Assembly (NCBI GenBank): GCA_021018995.1
Contig: CM037596.1
Span: 12,971,501 to 13,035,500 of the forward strand
Direction of reading: 5' to 3'
DNA: 64,000 nt
Origin: Chloranthus sessilifolius
Taxonomy: Eukaryota > Streptophyta > Magnoliopsida > Chloranthales > Chloranthaceae
Part shown: one piece after another, positions 32,841-42,709 of the stretch
How positions within the stretch are numbered: position 1 is the first letter of the stretch
Layout: each line of letters starts with the position of its first letter
The notes under the pieces: model-generated
Told to the model about the DNA's origin: nothing
What the model saw: the letters and a program-made list of their open reading frames with translations, nothing else
Database searches by the model: none
Program-made: the position numbers and the translations under genes

Positions 32841-35432
32841 TGTAATATCCCTGATATTCCGAACCAGAATTTGACTGACCTCGATGTGTGTGTTTGGCAC
32901 GGTGATCAATGTTGCCATAGATTTTTGTTAATAAATCATTAAATAATGTTGGGATAAAATTGTGCGGAAGGATTAAGGTTTAAAAGTTGATTTAAGCCTT
33001 TTGTGGATAAGCCGTATACCAACTCACCGTGTGCCGCTTAACACCGAAGTCAAGTATTAGAGATAAGAGGATAGAATTTGCAACTAAATATCCTTGATAT
33101 TTAGTTGGGTTTCATCCGGTTATAAGAGGAGAGAAGGGTTGCAACTTAGCCACTTGAAAATTTGAAGAGAGAGAGAGAGACAATCGAACACCATTGGGGC
33201 ACCATCACCTTCGAATCCCCTCGTGAGATTTCAACCGCACGATTGTGATTATGTTGAAAACACCAAAAGCTCTGCACTCAATGGGAAGCACGTTGTGCTG
33301 GCATCGTTTGAGTTCCGCCGTTATAGATTCCAAGCCATTCAAACCCTCTTTTTTTAAAAACCCCGTTTTCAAGAAGCGTTCCATCTCACGAGTTAACCTT
33401 GCTTTGATGAGGTAGAGATCGATCTATGATCATTGGAAACTTCACCATGAGCTCGCTGTGACCGATCGCTCTGAAATCGCCGTAGAAATCCAAAGGTTTC
33501 GCTTTGAAACCCTCATTCAGCAACACTTCTAATAAACCCCGGATTCGATCGGTGAAAGGTATGATCGAATTGATTTTTAAATGATTCTAAATATCCTAAC
33601 ATGTATGTGTATGTGTGTGAGTGAATTGTTAAAAATTATTAAAGATCTGGGTGAAATTTGGGAGAAAATAAACCAAGAAAGATGCTCGAAGGGTTCTGAA
33701 CCCGTCGAAATTCGAACCATGAAATTTGGTATTCGATCGATCAAATCTGGTATTCGATCAATCAAATTAGTATTTGATCGATCAAATTGATAGTTCAAAT
33801 TGTGATTCGATCGATTGAATTTGAAATTTGATTGAATGTGCCGATACATCTTTGGTAATTTGGCCATAACTTTTTACTCTGAACTCCAATTGATGCAATT
33901 CTTACGGCGTTGGAAAGAGGACAACGAGCTCTTTCCAACTCATGAATCAACTAAATTATGAATCAAATGTTTTGAGGGTCAAAATTAAGTGAAAAGTTGG
34001 TCAAGTTCTGAGTCAACACAAACTTGCTCATTTCTACCTCGGTTTTGAGAGAACACTTAAATACATCAAAATTATTAGTAATTATAATTAAGTCCTTAAT
34101 GCATCATTGTATCTGTGATGTAGATTGGGAATGGGGAGCCGTGGATTTGGACCGTTGGATTGCTTTGAAGGCTCCGAGATTTGAGGTAGGAGAATCTGAT
34201 CATCAATTACATTCTATTTTAATTCGCATGACTATTTTACAATGATTTGAAAATTTGAGTTTTGCTTTTGAACATGATCTTGAAACCTTGCATATGAAAT
34301 CTGAAATTTGCATATGAAATAAGCTCTGAATCTGAATTAAGAAACTCTGAACATATGAATCTGTCTTGAATATGAAACTTAAAGTCTGAAATCTGAATCC
34401 TGAACTCTACATCTGAAATCCTGAACTCTGAATCCTGAATCCTGAAATATGCTTATGAATTATGTATTAGAAATCTGCATCTGAAATATATATTAGAATC
34501 TGCATCTGATTTAAGGTTCATATGACGAATTCCACCGATGCGGCGGGATATTCGTATATCTATTCTGTAATCTGCCTGGCACAAGTTACTCTCATAATGC
34601 AGAGACTTGTTGCAATTCCTGTAAATTGTTCATTGAACGACGATAGTAGGGGTTACCCATCGGCAAATATCTGGCTATCATGTGCTATAAGTTAGACCTT
34701 TAAATCATTTAATAAGATAAGTTGCATGCATAAGTTAAGACTGAATAAGAATCTAAAATAATCTGAAAACCTGATCTGTTTGCATCTGATTACATAATCT
34801 GCTTGGAAACATTGCCTATAAAACTATATCTAATCACTGTATTTAAAATTTCATCTATTCTGTTTTGAATATTTGCTTTGAAATTTGTTGATTCCGAATA
34901 TATTTTGAAACCATGTCTGTTAAAATATGATGTGATTGAGTTTATTTCTTCTACTGAGCTTAGTTGTTAGCTCACTCCGACTATACGTCACAAGTACTAA
35001 ATTGGTGTCTGAGGATCGGGAGCTTGAAGGCTTGGATTACATTCCTAGGGACGAGTCTGAGGTTCCTCCTGATGAGTTCTTTCCCCGATTGGGGACTTGG
35101 TCTTATATTTTGGATATTTTGAGAGACGGTACACTTGGGCTTGGTATGTCCAACTTGTATATTTTGCGCATGTACTTGTTATGCCATTCTTTTTGTGAAC
35201 CATGTTGCGACGATGGTCTGCCATCACTGGTGGTTCTTTTCGGTTCTCTTGCCCATGATTTTTGCTTGGGGTTAGAACCGTTATTTTGTCCTGCTTTCTT
35301 TATAGAATTGGAGCTTCCGTTTGTTGTACTATGATATTTGTTTAACTGTTCTGTCCGGCTTATCGATTTATTGATAGGTTGGCGAGCTGGCCTTTCCTAT
35401 ACCTCAAGGATTGGAAAAGTCGGGTCATCACA
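32841..35432 (+). mobile_element. Solo gypsy LTR, copy F, with TSD TTTTT
   Basis: It starts TGTAATATCCCTGATATTCC and ends AGTCGGGTCATCACA, 2592 bp. TTTTT lies on both sides (32836-32840 and 35433-35437). It has a short palindrome cluster (33725-33840), a mini-exon (34124-34185), the ATTGAACGACGATAG..CCCATCG block (about 34632), TGAGCTTAGTTGTTAGCTCA (about 34955), and an acidic frame (34994-35090: GLDYIPRDESEVPPDEFFP). The second acceptor is CACAAG instead of CACAG/G. No internal region is present, so it is a solo LTR from recombination. Confidence 0.92.
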
Positions 35433-35505
35433 TTTTTCCTATTAAATAATTCATCTTCTAATATTAGGAGAGGAAAACAATGTTGAGAACGGAGGAATTC
35501 TTGTA

Positions 35506-35955
35506 AAAGGGAGCTGGTTCTTCATTACTTGCACATACAAAGTTGGCCCTTGCACATAACTAAAAGAAATACTTGATATGTTTGAAAACTTGTGCCATGT
35601 TAAAACACCATCTAAGCTATCTGATTTGAATGCCATGATCTAAAGATCTTTGGTGCAAAAGATTAACACGAAATATAATCCCAATCATATAATTCAACAC
35701 AATCAAAGGCCATCATTTGACTCAACAGTTGATTGCATTGAATCATATGATAGAGACCATGTTTGTCACTAATCTTCTATAACAAAGTTTGTCACTAATC
35801 TTCTATAACAAAGGTCTTTATATCATAGCCTTCAAATCAAAAGGCTTAGATGGCGTTTCCACATGACAGTAGTCTCTAAAATACCAAGTATTTCTTTTAA
35901 ATTGTGTGCTTGGGTCAACTTTATTATGCAAGTAATGGCTCCTCCTGCTAAAATG
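35506..35955. mobile_element. Foldback MITE, copy 1
   Basis: The left arm (about 35506-35640: attacttgcac..aaagaaatacttg..ccatctaagc..gatttgaa) is the inverse of the right arm (about 35815-35955). The middle also pairs with itself. A relative lies at 36255-36655. Confidence 0.75.
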
Positions 35956-35977
35956 ATAAAAAAACTGCTAGATAATG

Positions 35978-36250
35978 CTAAGGGTACCTTTGTCCTCGCC
36001 CACGCAATTTCTGAGAGCGCTAATCGGAACCCTTTGAAACCTATTGATTTTAGGGCAATTTTTTTGGGACATGTGAATGTGTGAAATAAAAAATTGATCG
36101 TCTGATAGGTGTGACATGATCTCAAGATCTATTGTGGAAAATTGGGGTGAAAACCGACCTCCATCATCTAATTCCAAGGAATCAATGGCTTTCAACAGGT
36201 TTGCGATGTTAGCGCTTTTCGTAAATGCATTGGCGCCTTTAGAGGTACCC
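35978..36250. mobile_element. Foldback MITE, copy 2 (AGGGTACC family)
   Basis: The left end 'aagggtacctttgtcctcgccca..gagagcgctaa' pairs with the right end 'gttagcgctttt..attggcgcctttagaggtaccc'. It shares long stretches (AAATAAAAAATTGA, CTCTGATAG-like, CATGATCTCAA) with the element at 37730-38173. Confidence 0.75.
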
Positions 36251-36254
36251 ATTT

Positions 36255-36655
36255 TTTTAATAGGAGTCATTACTTAATTACTTGCACACACAAAATTAGC
36301 CCAAGCACAATCTATAAAAGACTTTGTATTTCGGTGACATGTGCAATGTGAAATGTGATCTAAGCTGTCTGATTTGAAGGCCATAATCTAAAAAATTTTA
36401 TTGCAAAAGATTGGCATCAAACACGATCTCTATTATACGATTCAATACAGTCAACGACCATCTTCCGATGCGACAATTGACTGCATTGAATCATCTGATA
36501 AAGATTGTGTTTCATACTAATTTTTTGCCCCAAAATCTTAGATTGTGGCCTTCAAAATCGATGTTTCTAAGTAGCACCAGTCTCCAAAACACCATGTCTT
36601 TACACCAATGCATGTGCAAGGGCCAACTTTGTATGTGCAAGTAATGGTTCTCATT
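36255..36655. mobile_element. Foldback MITE, copy 3
   Basis: Arms about 36255-36390 and 36525-36655 are inverse to each other and match copy 1 (attacttgcacacacaaaatt, gatttgaaggcc, gattgactgcattgaatcat-like centre). Confidence 0.75.
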
Positions 36656-36689
36656 TTTACTATGGGTGCCTCAATGCACGCCAATCATG

Positions 36690-37200
36690 TAAACGGTGGC
36701 GCCAACACTGAAAGTCCATTCACTGCTATTGTTTTTCACTCCAATCTTCTACACAAAAGATCTTAAGCCCATGGTCGTACCATCAGACCAATACTTTTTT
36801 GGACAGTGTTATATGGAAGACGAATTTTATGCAGACAAAGTACAGGCGACTGATGTGGCGTGATGTAATTGGCTGCAAGTGCGGTGGAGCTCAATTAAAA
36901 CAGGTCGTGCAATCAGTCATATTGCGCCACATCCACTGCCTGCATTTGTCCTCAACAAACCTTTCCTCCATTTATAATTTTCCTACTTTTTTATACCATT
37001 GGCTTTGTTTGGATTTGTGTCCCATGGTTTCAAAAGGTGTGTTTTTGGATAGGTGTGGTTTCAAAAAGTGACCGTTTGATGGTACCCTGATGGTCTCAAG
37101 ATCCATCGTGTTTAAGATTGGAGTGAAAAACGATCTCTACCATCAGATTTAAAAACAGTCGATGGATACCATTTTAATAGTGCATGAAAGTTGACACTAC
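36690..37200. mobile_element. Foldback MITE carrying hairpin MITE M2
   Basis: The left arm (about 36690-36795: actgaaagtccattcac..ttttcactccaatctt..gaccatcag) is inverse to the right arm (about 37065-37200). Between them lies the hairpin MITE M2. Confidence 0.65.
36801..36955. mobile_element. Hairpin MITE, copy M2
   Basis: It opens GGACAGTGTTATA like M1. Its arms ('gacaaagtacaggcgactgatgtgg' left; 'ccacatccactgcctgcatttgtc' right) form a long imperfect hairpin. Confidence 0.7.
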
Positions 37201-37729
37201 ACGTTCTTAACATGTCATATTTGTTCTTACCAAATCAAGAAGAAATTATATTTATAGCCTTGTGAGTTGCGTTTCACAGTTATAATTGTGACGTTGACCG
37301 TCGTTTGATAAAGCACTAGATAGCACGTTTTGGATAACTTTTGGGTTTATAGTTACCGAAAATGGATATGAGGTATGACCCTCATATCCGCTCTAACGAG
37401 GCGAGCTGGCGAGCTCTTAAACGCGTCGTCGCCCGTCAAACGTGCCAACGTCTTCATCTGGCCCCACTTCAATTATTACCCTAACGTTTCAAACAAGCCA
37501 AACCTCATTTTCACGAGAGACTCAAAGTCAAGAAAGGGTGAGTGAAACTTATGGCAGAAGGGCTCCACAAGACTTTTAAGTCTTCAGTCAATGTCTACTA
37601 TGCAATCTGTAAGGACATTATGATCTTCCCTAGAAAAACACAGGACTAGAAAAAAAAATCACACGTCCACATGCAACATTATAATCTCCCTTCTTATTTC
37701 CATAGAAACTTTAAAAAAGCTCTATTAAG
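37201..37729. other. No gene seen
   Basis: Intergenic or intron sequence between foldback elements. It is locally GC-richer at 37395-37470 (ggcgagctggcgagctc), but no ORF with a domain was found. Confidence 0.45.
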
Positions 37730-38173
37730 TCTAGGGTAGTTCTAAACGTGCCCACATGTTCTCTGAAAGCGCTTACATCGGAACCCTATAAAAATCATTA
37801 ATTGTTTTGGATAAGATGATGGAGATCCTTTTTCACCGAGATCATCCACGGAAAGGATCTTGAAATCATATCGCACTTATCAGAGGGACGGTTTTTTTTC
37901 CACGTGTCACATATCCCAAAAATATGACCCTAAAATCATGTTTGAGCGTGATGTATGCCATTGCACACAAGAGGCATTTTGTGAAAATCCGTGACATATG
38001 AAATAAAAAATTGACCCTCTGATAGATGCAACATGATCTCAAAATCCTTTGTGTGGAAGATTTGGGTACGAAACACAATCTCCATCATCAAATTTGAAGC
38101 AATCAAGGATTTTTAGGGTTGCACACATGGGCGCTTTCATAGACCGCGTGGGCACGAACAGAGCTACCCTTAA
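37730..38173. mobile_element. Foldback MITE, copy 5, about 440 bp
   Basis: The whole segment is a long imperfect palindrome. The ends 'agggtagttctaaacgtgccc' and 'gggcacgaacagagctaccct' pair, followed by paired blocks around GAAAGCGC, GATGATGGAGAT, AAAGGATCTTGA and CTTATCAGAGGG. A relative is at 35978-36250. Confidence 0.8.
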
Positions 38174-38429
38174 GTCTATTGTACATGGCTATCTTCTCGT
38201 GGCTCATCTCTATGCTTCTCGTTTTTTATCCTCTTTAGCCTATCCAATGCGGAGATAACCAAAAAATCACTTCCCATTTTCTTTAATGTTTCCCATTGCT
38301 CCTACGGGTTATATAAAATCATGTGCATTCAGTTCAGGCCTACTATCCAAATTGGAGAGAGCCGAAGAAGTTACACTGTTATGAACATCTCATACTGAGA
38401 AAGGCAGATCGTAATTCAAGACCGCCAAC

Positions 38430-38840
38430 ATTATGACCGCTTAGAAGCTAAGGATTGCAGTTCACCTATAAAACTTTGCTCCTGATTTCTCCATGGAAGT
38501 TACAAGCCATCTTCAGTTGCGAAAAAGACACTGCCCCTCCCCAAGGTTCATTTGAGATTCATAATTATACAGCAAGCAAAAACTTGGTTCTTTAAAATAC
38601 CCCTTGGCTTTACCACCTCCGATTCCTCCGTGAGAGTGTTCAGTCTTTCAAATTTCCTGCGTTTGATTTGCAATCACTGTTTAGTCTGAATTCGATGGAG
38701 GGTAGACTACTATCCTTGTTTAATAAAGGTTTCACTCTGACATGGGGGGCTCTCAATTTTTGTGAAATATGTCGAGACGAAGTAGGCTTTTGCTGGAAAA
38801 GAAACATCACAGGCTTTAGTAACTAGTGTTGCAATGAGGA
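38430..38840 (+). pseudogene. Extracellular exon of a second LRK10L/WAK-like receptor kinase
   Basis: The clear part is at 38690-38830: LLSLFNKGFTLTWGALNF, CEICRDEVGFCWKRNITGF, then a stop. It matches the WAK_assoc pattern (GFxLxW...C..C....GxC). Upstream (38430-38690), frames with FSCEKDTAPP and NYTASKN could be the rest of the galacturonan-binding extracellular part, but this is weak. It lies about 0.7 kb before the kinase at 39545 and probably belongs to the same gene. TATA-like gttatataaaatc lies near 38308. Confidence 0.6.
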
Positions 38841-39243
38841 CTGTTAAGAGTCCTAAATCCAATTCTTCAGGATTATTCAATCTACAAAACCCAGTAATTT
38901 TTTGCTGTTTTGGTACCATTACATGTGTAGTAATTATAAAATAGAATGAGTAGGAAACAAAATTAAGAGGGTTGAAGTAGCAAATTTTGTTGGTATTAAC
39001 CTTTAGGGGTTTCACGCAAAGCAAAAAGCTTGAGTTCGAGTAGCCCCCTTGAGGCCACTGTAGGGATTTATCCTGTGCTGACCCAACACGTGCTAACTTG
39101 GGGTAAGAGGCACACACGCCCAGGTTATAAATTTTTTTTGTTGGTATTCACTTGCTAGATAGGTGATTGTCAGGCATATTAATATGAAATCCTTCTCCCT
39201 TAATTCTATTAATTTGAACCATTTAATGATTATTGCATTGCAG

Positions 39244-39283
39244 GTGACAAGAACAACAAGAAGTTGAAGATTACTACAATATA
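39244..39283 (+). pseudogene. Possible short linker exon of the receptor kinase
   Basis: CATTGCAG/GTGACAAGAACAACAAGAAG... ends ..ATATAG/GTAAGCC, giving a small exon with GDKNNKKLKITTI between good acceptor and donor sites. A short exon here fits the gene layout (extracellular, linker, membrane, kinase) but is inferred. Confidence 0.4.
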
Positions 39284-39496
39284 GGTAAGCCACCCTTCTC
39301 AAACATACTATATTTTTTAAAAGTTGAACATGTTAATAACCATTTAAAAAAAACTGATCCAGTGAAAATGGGTTACTCTTTAAAAATTCAAGTCTGGAAT
39401 GATCAAATCCCAAGTACCATTATTGCTGTGCCTCAATTTGGCGAAGAATCTACCATTTCTTCTAGACATGATTTTTATTCACTTCTAGTGTTATTG

Positions 39497-40670
39497 GAGC
39501 AGTAACAATAGTTATTTTACAGCTCTGGTTGCCGAGGAGAAATTTTGTTAAACAATATATTTATGTGGAAGAAGATGGAGAACTCCTCCCGTAACGTGGA
39601 GGTATTTTTGAAGGCTTACAAATCCATCGGTCCAAAAAGATACGGTTATAAAGAAGTGAAGAAAATGACGAAGGCCTTCAGAGACAAACTAGGCCAAGGA
39701 GGCTATGGCGCTGTCTACAAAGGGAAGCTCCTCGATTGTCGTTACAAGGCCACGAAGTGAGACAAAACGCAATGGAGAAGAATTCATTAATGAGGTTGCA
39801 AACATTGGTAGAATAGAGCATGTTAATATAGTCAGCCTTCTTGGTCTTTGCTCCGAAGGGCATAAAAGGGCTCTTATCTATGAGTTCATGCGTAAAGAAT
39901 ATCTCGAAAAAAATTTCTACACCAAGGATACACGAACATAGTGTGGCTGATCATCCGAAAAGACCAGCTAAGCATCATTGGCTTGATCAGCCTTTACCTG
40001 ACCAACTACCTAATACTACGCAGGCTCATCAAACCACACTTAGCTTTCTTTAGGATTTGGCCTTCAAGACATTGGTTGGGAACAACTATACCTGATTGCA
40101 GTTGCTACAACTTGCAGGTTGGAGTACTTACACCTCAGGTGTAACACTCGAATTTTACATTTTGACATAAAACCTCATAACATCTTATGAGACCAAGATT
40201 TCTTTCCGAAGATATTAGATTTTGGGAGTACCATATTGATGCATGATGCAAGAGGCACAGTAGACTATATCGCACCCAAAGTGTTTTGTAGAAACTTTTG
40301 AGGAGTGTCATCAAAATCTGATGTCTATAGTTACGGAATGATGGTATTTGAAATGGTTGAAAGAAGAAAGAACATTGAAGTAGGTGTTGACAACACCAGC
40401 GAAATATTCTTCCCTCCTTGGATTCATAAGCGTCTCAACTGCAACAAAGATCTAGGGCTGGGAGAAAATTTGACTGAAATGGACGAAGAAATTGCGCGAA
40501 AGATGATCATAGTAGGTTTATGGTGCATTCAGCTTTGTCCAGCTAATCGGCTGTCAATGAGTAGAGTATTGGAAATGTTGGAAGGAAGCCCGGAAGGTTT
40601 GCAAATCCCACCTGAGCCTATTCTCTCTTCTCCTTACAGATCAAATGAAGTTACCACCACCACATTGTGA
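39497..40670 (+). pseudogene. LRK10L-type receptor kinase: membrane segment and kinase domain, frameshifted
   Basis: After the acceptor CACTTCTAG a hydrophobic segment (VIGAVTIVILQLWL) is followed by a basic stop-transfer. Next come FLKAYKSIGPKRYGYKEVKK, LGQGGYGAVYKG (glycine loop) and, one frame away, ETKRNGEEFINEVANIG, HVNIVSLLGLCSEG and RALIYEFM. The lysine strand is scrambled (about 39740-39760). The catalytic loop (HFDIKPHN, about 40165), DFG-like DFGS (about 40213) and GTVDYIAPKV (about 40258; family APE) sit in mixed frames. The C-lobe is clean from SSKSDVYSYGMMVFEMV to the stop at 40668. This type signals from the plasma membrane; here it is a pseudogene. Confidence 0.88.
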
Positions 40671-40972
40671 TTAGGAGAAGGTTTGATATATGTAAAAAAA
40701 ATTTTCTCAACTAAGTGAATGTATTATCGTTTATTTAATGAGTCTATGTTGTTGATAGGAAAAAGTTGAGTAATTAAAGACACAGTGAAAGGGACTACCT
40801 TATATTGAGTGACTACTTTATATATGTAATAGGTGACTAACTAATTTTGAAAGGGAAGGATGTTCCTCTTTTTGTTTCATGTATTCTTCTATTAATTCGA
40901 CAAAAAGTTTATGATTTTTATTTGCTTTGAAAGGGAAGAATGCATTTGTCTGCTTTAAGTGGGTTAGTTTGG
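40671..40972. other. No gene seen (3' flank of the kinase)
   Basis: AT-rich, without ORFs. Confidence 0.5.
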
Positions 40973-40981
40973 GAATAGTAC

Positions 40982-41273
40982 GTAGCATCGTCACCAAGTC
41001 TGGGTTCGGCTATAATTCGGCAAAATCCGGAAAAATTTGGAGAGAAAAAATTATATTTTTTTAAAAGTAAGATTAAAAATTATAAAAGAGTTTAAGACAT
41101 ATTAAAGATTGCAATTTATTGAAATAAATCATGAATTATTTGTGAATTATTTGCGATAATTAAAAACACAAATTTTTCTCAAAATTCACGAATAATTCGA
41201 GATTAGTTTGAAGAACCTCAAATTCTCAAATTATTCGTGAATTTTTAAAAAAATTGGAGAATTTGGTGACTAT
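40982..41273. mobile_element. Mutator-like MITE, copy 1
   Basis: The inner end sequences are ..GTCACCAAGTC and ..AATTTGGTGAC. The flanks share GAATAGTA (40973-40980 and 41274-41281) plus one mismatch, a likely 8-9 bp TSD. The interior is AT-rich with TTCGNGAATAATTCG-type palindromes. A homologue is at 55943-56185. Confidence 0.7.
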
Positions 41274-41638
41274 GAATAGTAGTGATGAAAACACAGAGGG
41301 AAAAATCATTTAGGGAACATTTTGTCATGGTGTGACAGCTGCTCTAGCAAAGTCGCTTTGTTTGGTAAATTTTTTTTTATCTCGGATCTTGATCTTATAA
41401 ATCACAGAGGCCACCATGCACAAAAATCCGTGAAACCCAAAAAAATGAAAATGTATTTGAAAAAACTAGGTAGAGGTTTCAAAATATGAAGATCTGTTTA
41501 ACTTCGTATAATGAAAGGTGAAGAAAAAACATCACTCTTGAATTTCGAATTTCTTTATTTTTTGACAAAAAATTTTTTAAAAAAATTATGCTTCTTTTTA
41601 TTCAATACATAAATATAGTACCCGATGGACAGTTTGAA

Positions 41639-41645
<7 letters not shown>

Positions 41646-41686
<41 letters not shown>
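41646..41686. repeat. (GA)n microsatellite
   Basis: About 20 GA units. Confidence 0.97.
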
Positions 41687-41687
<1 letters not shown>

Positions 41688-41689
41688 AT

Positions 41690-42540
41690 GTAAGAGAACA
41701 AAACAGGTAATTGAAATTTCGGATAATTGAAGATCTTAGTAATAATGTGAATAATAAAAAGAGCAATCACAACCACAAAAATAAACACATCGATTTTTTA
41801 CGTGGAAAACCCTATCACAGGTAAAAATCACGGGATCTATCTCAGATCCAAGGCAAGCAATCCACTATGAAAAAATTAAATTCTTACGCTTTAAGAATGA
41901 AATGTCCTATCACTCTTCTCACCAACAAAGACCGCGTCTCACGATCATTCCTTCCCTAGTGTAAAGCAATCGCCTTCAACCGTCGTCTCTTATGTGGTCC
42001 ACTCGTTTCACACGAGCCAACTATCTTAACCTCAGATTGTAGAGGAAAAGGGACTTTTAGAATTAGATCAAATATGAATAACACAGTTTTCTCAAAGAGG
42101 AAAAAGGGAAATCAGAAGTAATTTTTCGAATCAGAAATTTTTTTCCAGAAGTTATAACTTCCCGAAACTGAAATCCCATTTTATACTGTCAAGGCACGGA
42201 CGCTCGTGAATCACTGTCCGGATGTCGTATAGGTTGATTCTGATCGTCATCCATCAAAGGATGTGATAATTTTGTCACACCTATTGTACTTGGCATTCAT
42301 ACACATTTTGAGAGCTTTACTAGGTTCGATCATGATTTTGGCAAAATAACTTATAAGAAGCAATCACAAACTAGAGAAATTTTATTTCTTACCATAGAGG
42401 AGCTTTATAAGAATAAAAATAAAAAACTAGAAAAAAGGAGTATGCCATGGCATACTTTAGTACGCAATGGCATACCTTTATGGTTTATGTGAGTTATGAT
42501 ATAAGCAATCGCATAATCTCTTGTGCGATCATATATGACA
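41690..42540. other. No gene seen; possible old LTR sequence
   Basis: The piece ttttacgtggaaaaccc..aaaaatcacgggat (about 41795-41840) resembles a phrase common in plant retrotransposon ends, but borders cannot be set. Confidence 0.3.
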
Positions 42541-42544
42541 ACAT

Positions 42545-42709
42545 TGGATGCTGATTAGGCTGGTTCAGTGAGCAACAAAAGATTCACCACGGGCTACAAT
42601 ACCTTTCTTGGAGGTAGGTTAGTCGCATGAAAAAGTAAAAAGAACATGTTATATCAAACTCGAGTGCCGAAGGTGAGTGCATGGCCATGTCTCAAGCGAC
42701 TCATGAGGG
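42545..42709 (+). pseudogene. Copia RNase H fragment, left part
   Basis: The plus strand reads AD-stop-AGSVSNKR, TTGYNTFLGGRLVA, then VSAWPCLKRLMR/MSQATHEG in an adjacent frame, as in copia RNase H (DWAG...TTGY..FLGG...AEYRAMSQATHEG). It stops at 42709 where the gypsy element begins and continues at 50801. Confidence 0.75.
42705..42709. repeat. Gypsy target-site duplication, left (GAGGG)
   Basis: It is repeated at 50801-50805. Confidence 0.93.

Noticed and set aside
35863..36270. Overlapping ORFs on both strands
   Set aside because: They fall in foldback MITEs, where open frames arise by chance on both arms.
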